Positions 5,840-8,057 of a stretch of 8,057 bases of DNA are shown in pieces (position 1 is the first letter of the stretch; every line of letters starts with the position of its first letter). Origin of the DNA: Clostridia bacterium (GTDB lineage: Bacteria; Bacillota; Clostridia; Christensenellales; Borkfalkiaceae); the NCBI GenBank assembly GCA_017616925.1, contig JAFZXG010000040.1, positions 1 through 8,057 of the forward strand, in the 5' to 3' direction. A program made the translations under genes and the position numbers. The notes beneath the pieces are model-generated. The model was given only the letters and a program-made list of their open reading frames with translations, did no database searches and was not told the origin of the DNA.

Positions 5840-6952
5840 ATGGACAGGAATAAAGTAATCGTAAAAACGAGCGTTCTGGGAATAATCGGGAACGTACTGC
5901 TCGTCGTCGCGAAGATCTTCGTGGGCGTGCTTGCCGCGTCGGTCAGTATAATCACCGACGCCGTGAATAACTTAACGGACGCTTTAAGCAGTCTCGTTAC
6001 CGTCGTCGGCACCAAACTTTCGGGAAGGCGTCCCGACAGAAAACACCCTTACGGACACGGCAGGATAGAATTCATCACTTCGTCTATTATCGGCGTGTTT
6101 ATCTTCGTCGCGGGCGCAAGCGCGGTGTACGAATCGATAATGAGTCTTATAAACGGCGACGCGCCGACCTATTCGGTCTATTCGTTTATCGTGATCTCTC
6201 TCGCAGTTATCGCTAAAATAGGCTTGGGGCTTTATTTCCGTATGCAAGGGAAAAGAGTTGACAGCGACGCGTTAAAGGCGAGCGGAATAGACGCGCTGCT
6301 TGACAGTATTCTTTCTTTCGGCACGTTAGTCGGCGCGATCGTATCGTATTTCTGGGGACTGCATTTGGAAGGATATATCGGTATCGCGATAGGTTTGTTT
6401 ATCATAAAATCGTCTATCGACGTGTACAGGGAATCCGCGTCCAAGATAATAGGCGAACGCACCGAACAGGCACTTATCGATCGGATCTCGGCGGATATAG
6501 CGAAAGACGAACAGGTGTTCGGGGTTTACGACTTAATAATCAATAACTACGGCGCAGACAGAAATATCGGCAGCGTGCACGTCGAAGTGGACGATAACCT
6601 TACAGCGAAAGAGATACAGTTTTTGGAACGGCGTATCGCCTATCTTTGCTACCTTAAGTATCACACGATAATGACGGTCGGCGTTTACGCGAAAAACGTA
6701 GATACCGAACTTAATAAAACGATAAAATCGGAAGTGTACGCGATCCTGTCGGAATTTCCGGAAATAATACAGGTACACGGTTTTTACGTCGAGACAGAAA
6801 AGAAGATAATAAGCGCGGACGTTATAATATCTTTCGACGTAAGGGACGCGGAAAAAATTTACGAAACGGCGAAATTAAAAATAGTCGCTGCCTTCCCCGA
6901 CTATACCGTAGAACTTATATTAGATCGCGACTTTTCGGTGTCGCAGTCTTAA
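5840..6952 (+). CDS. Cation diffusion facilitator, probable Mn(II) efflux type, with doubled cytoplasmic domain
   Basis: This 370-residue inner-membrane antiporter would export a divalent metal in exchange for protons. Six helices lie at about 10-30, 34-56, 79-100, 112-134, 150-172 and 176-195. The transport site is Asn43-Asp47 in helix 2 (NNLTD) and Asp151-Asp155 in helix 5 (DALLD). This is the NDDD set known from the pneumococcal manganese exporter MntE, not the HDHD set of zinc exporters such as CzcD. The family segment HPYGHGRIEFI is at 69-79. The protein is about 70 residues longer than a typical CDF. After the usual dimerisation domain (about 212-285) a second segment (293-365) appears to repeat the same fold. 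The ATG at 5840 follows AAAGG. The gene stands alone, divergent from the znu operon. Confidence 0.9.
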   Translation: MDRNKVIVKTSVLGIIGNVLLVVAKIFVGVLAASVSIITDAVNNLTDALSSLVTVVGTKLSGRRPDRKHPYGHGRIEFITSSIIGVFIFVAGASAVYESIMSLINGDAPTYSVYSFIVISLAVIAKIGLGLYFRMQGKRVDSDALKASGIDALLDSILSFGTLVGAIVSYFWGLHLEGYIGIAIGLFIIKSSIDVYRESASKIIGERTEQALIDRISADIAKDEQVFGVYDLIINNYGADRNIGSVHVEVDDNLTAKEIQFLERRIAYLCYLKYHTIMTVGVYAKNVDTELNKTIKSEVYAILSEFPEIIQVHGFYVETEKKIISADVIISFDVRDAEKIYETAKLKIVAAFPDYTVELILDRDFSVSQS

Positions 6953-6973
6953 AAAAAGATTATAAAACAAGAA

Positions 6974-7013
6974 AAAGCGGAACGCTATTTACAAGCGCCC
7001 GCTTTCTTTTTTT
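6974..7013. terminator. Bidirectional terminator between the CDF gene and rpmF
   Basis: AAAGCGG (6974-6980) pairs with CCGCTTT (6999-7005), with an inner CGCT/AGCG stem. It is followed by a run of seven T on the plus strand, which ends CDF transcription. Read from the minus strand, the same stem is followed by TTTTTCTTG, so it also serves the rpmF transcript that stops at 7024. Confidence 0.85.
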
Positions 7014-7023
7014 CGTGCTTTAA

Positions 7024-7218
7024 TTAGTCTTTCTTTTCTTTTGCCGAAACGTCGATCACCATTTTACCGTCGTAGTAGCCGCATTTCTTGCAGACCTTGT
7101 GGGGTGCTTTAAGTTCGTGGCACTGGGGGCATTCGACGAGATTCACCGCTTCTAATTTCCACTGCGCGTATCTCGTGTTGGTTCTCTGTTTACTCGTTTT
7201 ACTTTTCTGTACAGCCAT
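7024..7218 (-). CDS. rpmF: Large-subunit ribosomal protein bL32 (zinc-ribbon form)
   Basis: This 64-residue basic protein is ribosomal protein L32. The N-terminus MAVQKSKTSKQRTNTRYAQW is diagnostic. It is the cysteine-containing (C+) form, with Cys30, Cys33, Cys43 and Cys46 as two CxxC pairs that bind one zinc. It lies 20 bases downstream of the DUF177 gene, the usual order in bacteria. In many Bacillota plsX or acpP follows; here a terminator and the converging CDF gene follow instead. Confidence 0.97.
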   Translation of the reverse strand: MAVQKSKTSKQRTNTRYAQWKLEAVNLVECPQCHELKAPHKVCKKCGYYDGKMVIDVSAKEKKD

Positions 7219-7238
7219 AATATTTACCTAACCTTTTA

Positions 7239-7679
7239 TTATTGTTTACGGCAACCGCAGTCGCCTTCGTTAAGATCTTTCCCGCAGGTCCCGCAAAGTC
7301 CTTTGCAGTTCTCGTCGCAAAGAAGAACGAGCGGCATTTCGGTAAGTATCGCATCGTCCGCGATTTTTCCCAGATCGACGGTATCGTTTATAACCTTATA
7401 TCCGTTTTCCCCGTCGGAAACTTCTTCCGAAAAAGAAGTAAAGTATTCCTTTTCGGTTTCCTTTAAGCACCGCGAACATTCGCCTTTGAGCGAAAAGGTT
7501 ATTTCGCCTTCGACCAAACAGGAGTGTGTGCCCGTTAAAGTCAAAGTTCCGTTTACCTTGACGGGAAGAACGACGCTTACGTTCGGGATCGTGGAAAGTT
7601 CTTCGTCCGGTTCGTAGAGAAAGAAGAAATCTCTGCTTTCCTTACCGCTTTTATAAACTTCTTTGAGATCCAGAATCAT
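7239..7679 (-). CDS. yceD: DUF177 family protein (YceD), linked to 23S rRNA/L32 assembly
   Basis: This 146-residue protein is a member of the YceD/DUF177 family, which is nearly always encoded just upstream of rpmF and has been linked to 23S rRNA accumulation. It shows the CSRC pair (Cys68, Cys71). The C-terminal motif LCDENCKGLCGTCG (120-133), followed by GDCGC (139-143), probably binds a metal. Length is close to the family norm. The ATG at 7679 has only a weak purine-rich site (GAGCGGG). A strong promoter 30-60 bases upstream drives it with rpmF. Confidence 0.92.
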   Translation of the reverse strand: MILDLKEVYKSGKESRDFFFLYEPDEELSTIPNVSVVLPVKVNGTLTLTGTHSCLVEGEITFSLKGECSRCLKETEKEYFTSFSEEVSDGENGYKVINDTVDLGKIADDAILTEMPLVLLCDENCKGLCGTCGKDLNEGDCGCRKQ

Positions 7680-7710
7680 TTCGCACCCGCTCTTTTACGC
7701 AAGCCCTAAA

Positions 7711-7739
7711 AGTATATACTTTTTTCTCTGCGTTGTCAA
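7711..7739 (-). promoter_or_regulatory. Sigma-A promoter of the yceD-rpmF operon
   Basis: On the minus strand a perfect TTGACA (7734-7739), a 17-base spacer and TATACT (7711-7716, 5 of 6 matches) form a near-consensus promoter. It sits in the 89-base gap after ackA. No clear terminator is visible between the ackA stop (7769) and this promoter, so some read-through from ackA is possible. Confidence 0.85.
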
Positions 7740-7768
7740 CGATTTTTAGTTAAATTTTACTCCGCCGC

Positions 7769-8057
7769 CTATTTACAGGTAAGTGCCTTGGTCTCTCTCG
7801 CGATAGAGAGTTCTTCGTTCGTGGGAACGACGAGTATTTTTACCTTGGAATCGTCCGCGGATATCTCGCCTATTCCGTCCTTATATTCGGCGTTCTTCTT
7901 TAAGTCGAATTTCGCGCCGCAGTATTCCATATTTTCCATTATCATTGCGCGAACGTGCGCCGCGTGTTCGCCGATACCGCCCGTAAAGACGATAGCGTCC
8001 ACGCCGCCTAAAACCGCGATATAACTTCCGACGTACTTTTTAACTCTGTAAGCCACC
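7769..8057 (-). CDS. ackA: Acetate kinase, C-terminal part (5' end outside window)
   Basis: The last 96 or so codons of acetate kinase, the enzyme that converts acetyl phosphate and ADP to acetate and ATP in fermentative metabolism. YRVKKYVGSYIAVLGG and DAIVFTGGIGEHAAHVR are the conserved C-terminal nucleotide-binding and hinge sequences of the family. The full protein is usually about 400 residues, so about three quarters lies beyond 8057. The codon at 8054-8056 is GTG read through as valine, not a start. The gene ends in TAG, and no pta is visible on this side. Confidence 0.95.
   Translation of the reverse strand, partial: VAYRVKKYVGSYIAVLGGVDAIVFTGGIGEHAAHVRAMIMENMEYCGAKFDLKKNAEYKDGIGEISADDSKVKILVVPTNEELSIARETKALTCK

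Noticed and set aside
5722..6015. Minus-strand frame across the promoter and start of the CDF gene
   Set aside because: It covers a promoter region and the antisense of a clear CDF start, so it is not credible as a gene.

Overview
This window probably comes from a Gram-positive-type bacterium of the Bacillota, most likely an uncultured clostridial or gut lineage. The evidence is the acetate kinase / DUF177 (YceD) / ribosomal protein L32 gene order, a zinc-binding lipoprotein with a clostridial-looking ADRFPFLY motif, strong AGGAGG-type ribosome binding sites, and near-consensus sigma-A promoters (TTGACA, 17 bp, TATACT or TAAAAT). No RNA operons, insertion sequences, CRISPR arrays or phage genes were seen. 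The taxonomic call is an inference.

Layout, left to right. Positions 1-116 hold the last 37 codons of an unrecognised plus-strand gene that converges on the next gene. A terminator hairpin (94-127) separates them. On the minus strand, 142-1533 encodes an exported HtrA/DegP-like serine protease with a full His-Asp-Ser triad and one PDZ domain. It has its own extended -10 promoter at 1587-1595. The gene-free stretch 1534-1863 carries that promoter, an A/T-rich tandem repeat, and two consecutive hairpins, the second an intrinsic terminator. These may form a small RNA or the 3' end of the upstream operon. Part of the first hairpin is complementary to the ribosome-binding region of the protease mRNA.

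Positions 1864-5596 (minus) form one tight operon for zinc-type metal uptake: lipoprotein znuA, ATPase znuC, permease znuB, a Cys-rich lipoprotein resembling DUF1980/YcgQ, and a four-helix membrane protein of unknown function. All five genes overlap or lie within about 10 bp of each other. znuA is broken by a single-base frameshift near 5309. A strong promoter (5651-5679) contains a small inverted repeat that could be a metal-regulator operator. Divergent from this operon, 5840-6952 (plus) encodes a cation diffusion facilitator with an NxxxD/DxxxD transport site (the manganese-exporter type) and an apparently duplicated cytoplasmic domain. Uptake and efflux of transition metals are therefore paired across one 243-bp intergenic region.

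The right end is housekeeping. A bidirectional terminator (6974-7013) is followed on the minus strand by rpmF (zinc-ribbon L32), the DUF177/YceD gene with its own strong promoter, and the 3' part of acetate kinase (ackA), which runs off the window. The most interesting points are the structured element upstream of the protease, the znuA frameshift, the two uncharacterised genes ending the metal operon, and the double C-terminal domain of the CDF exporter.
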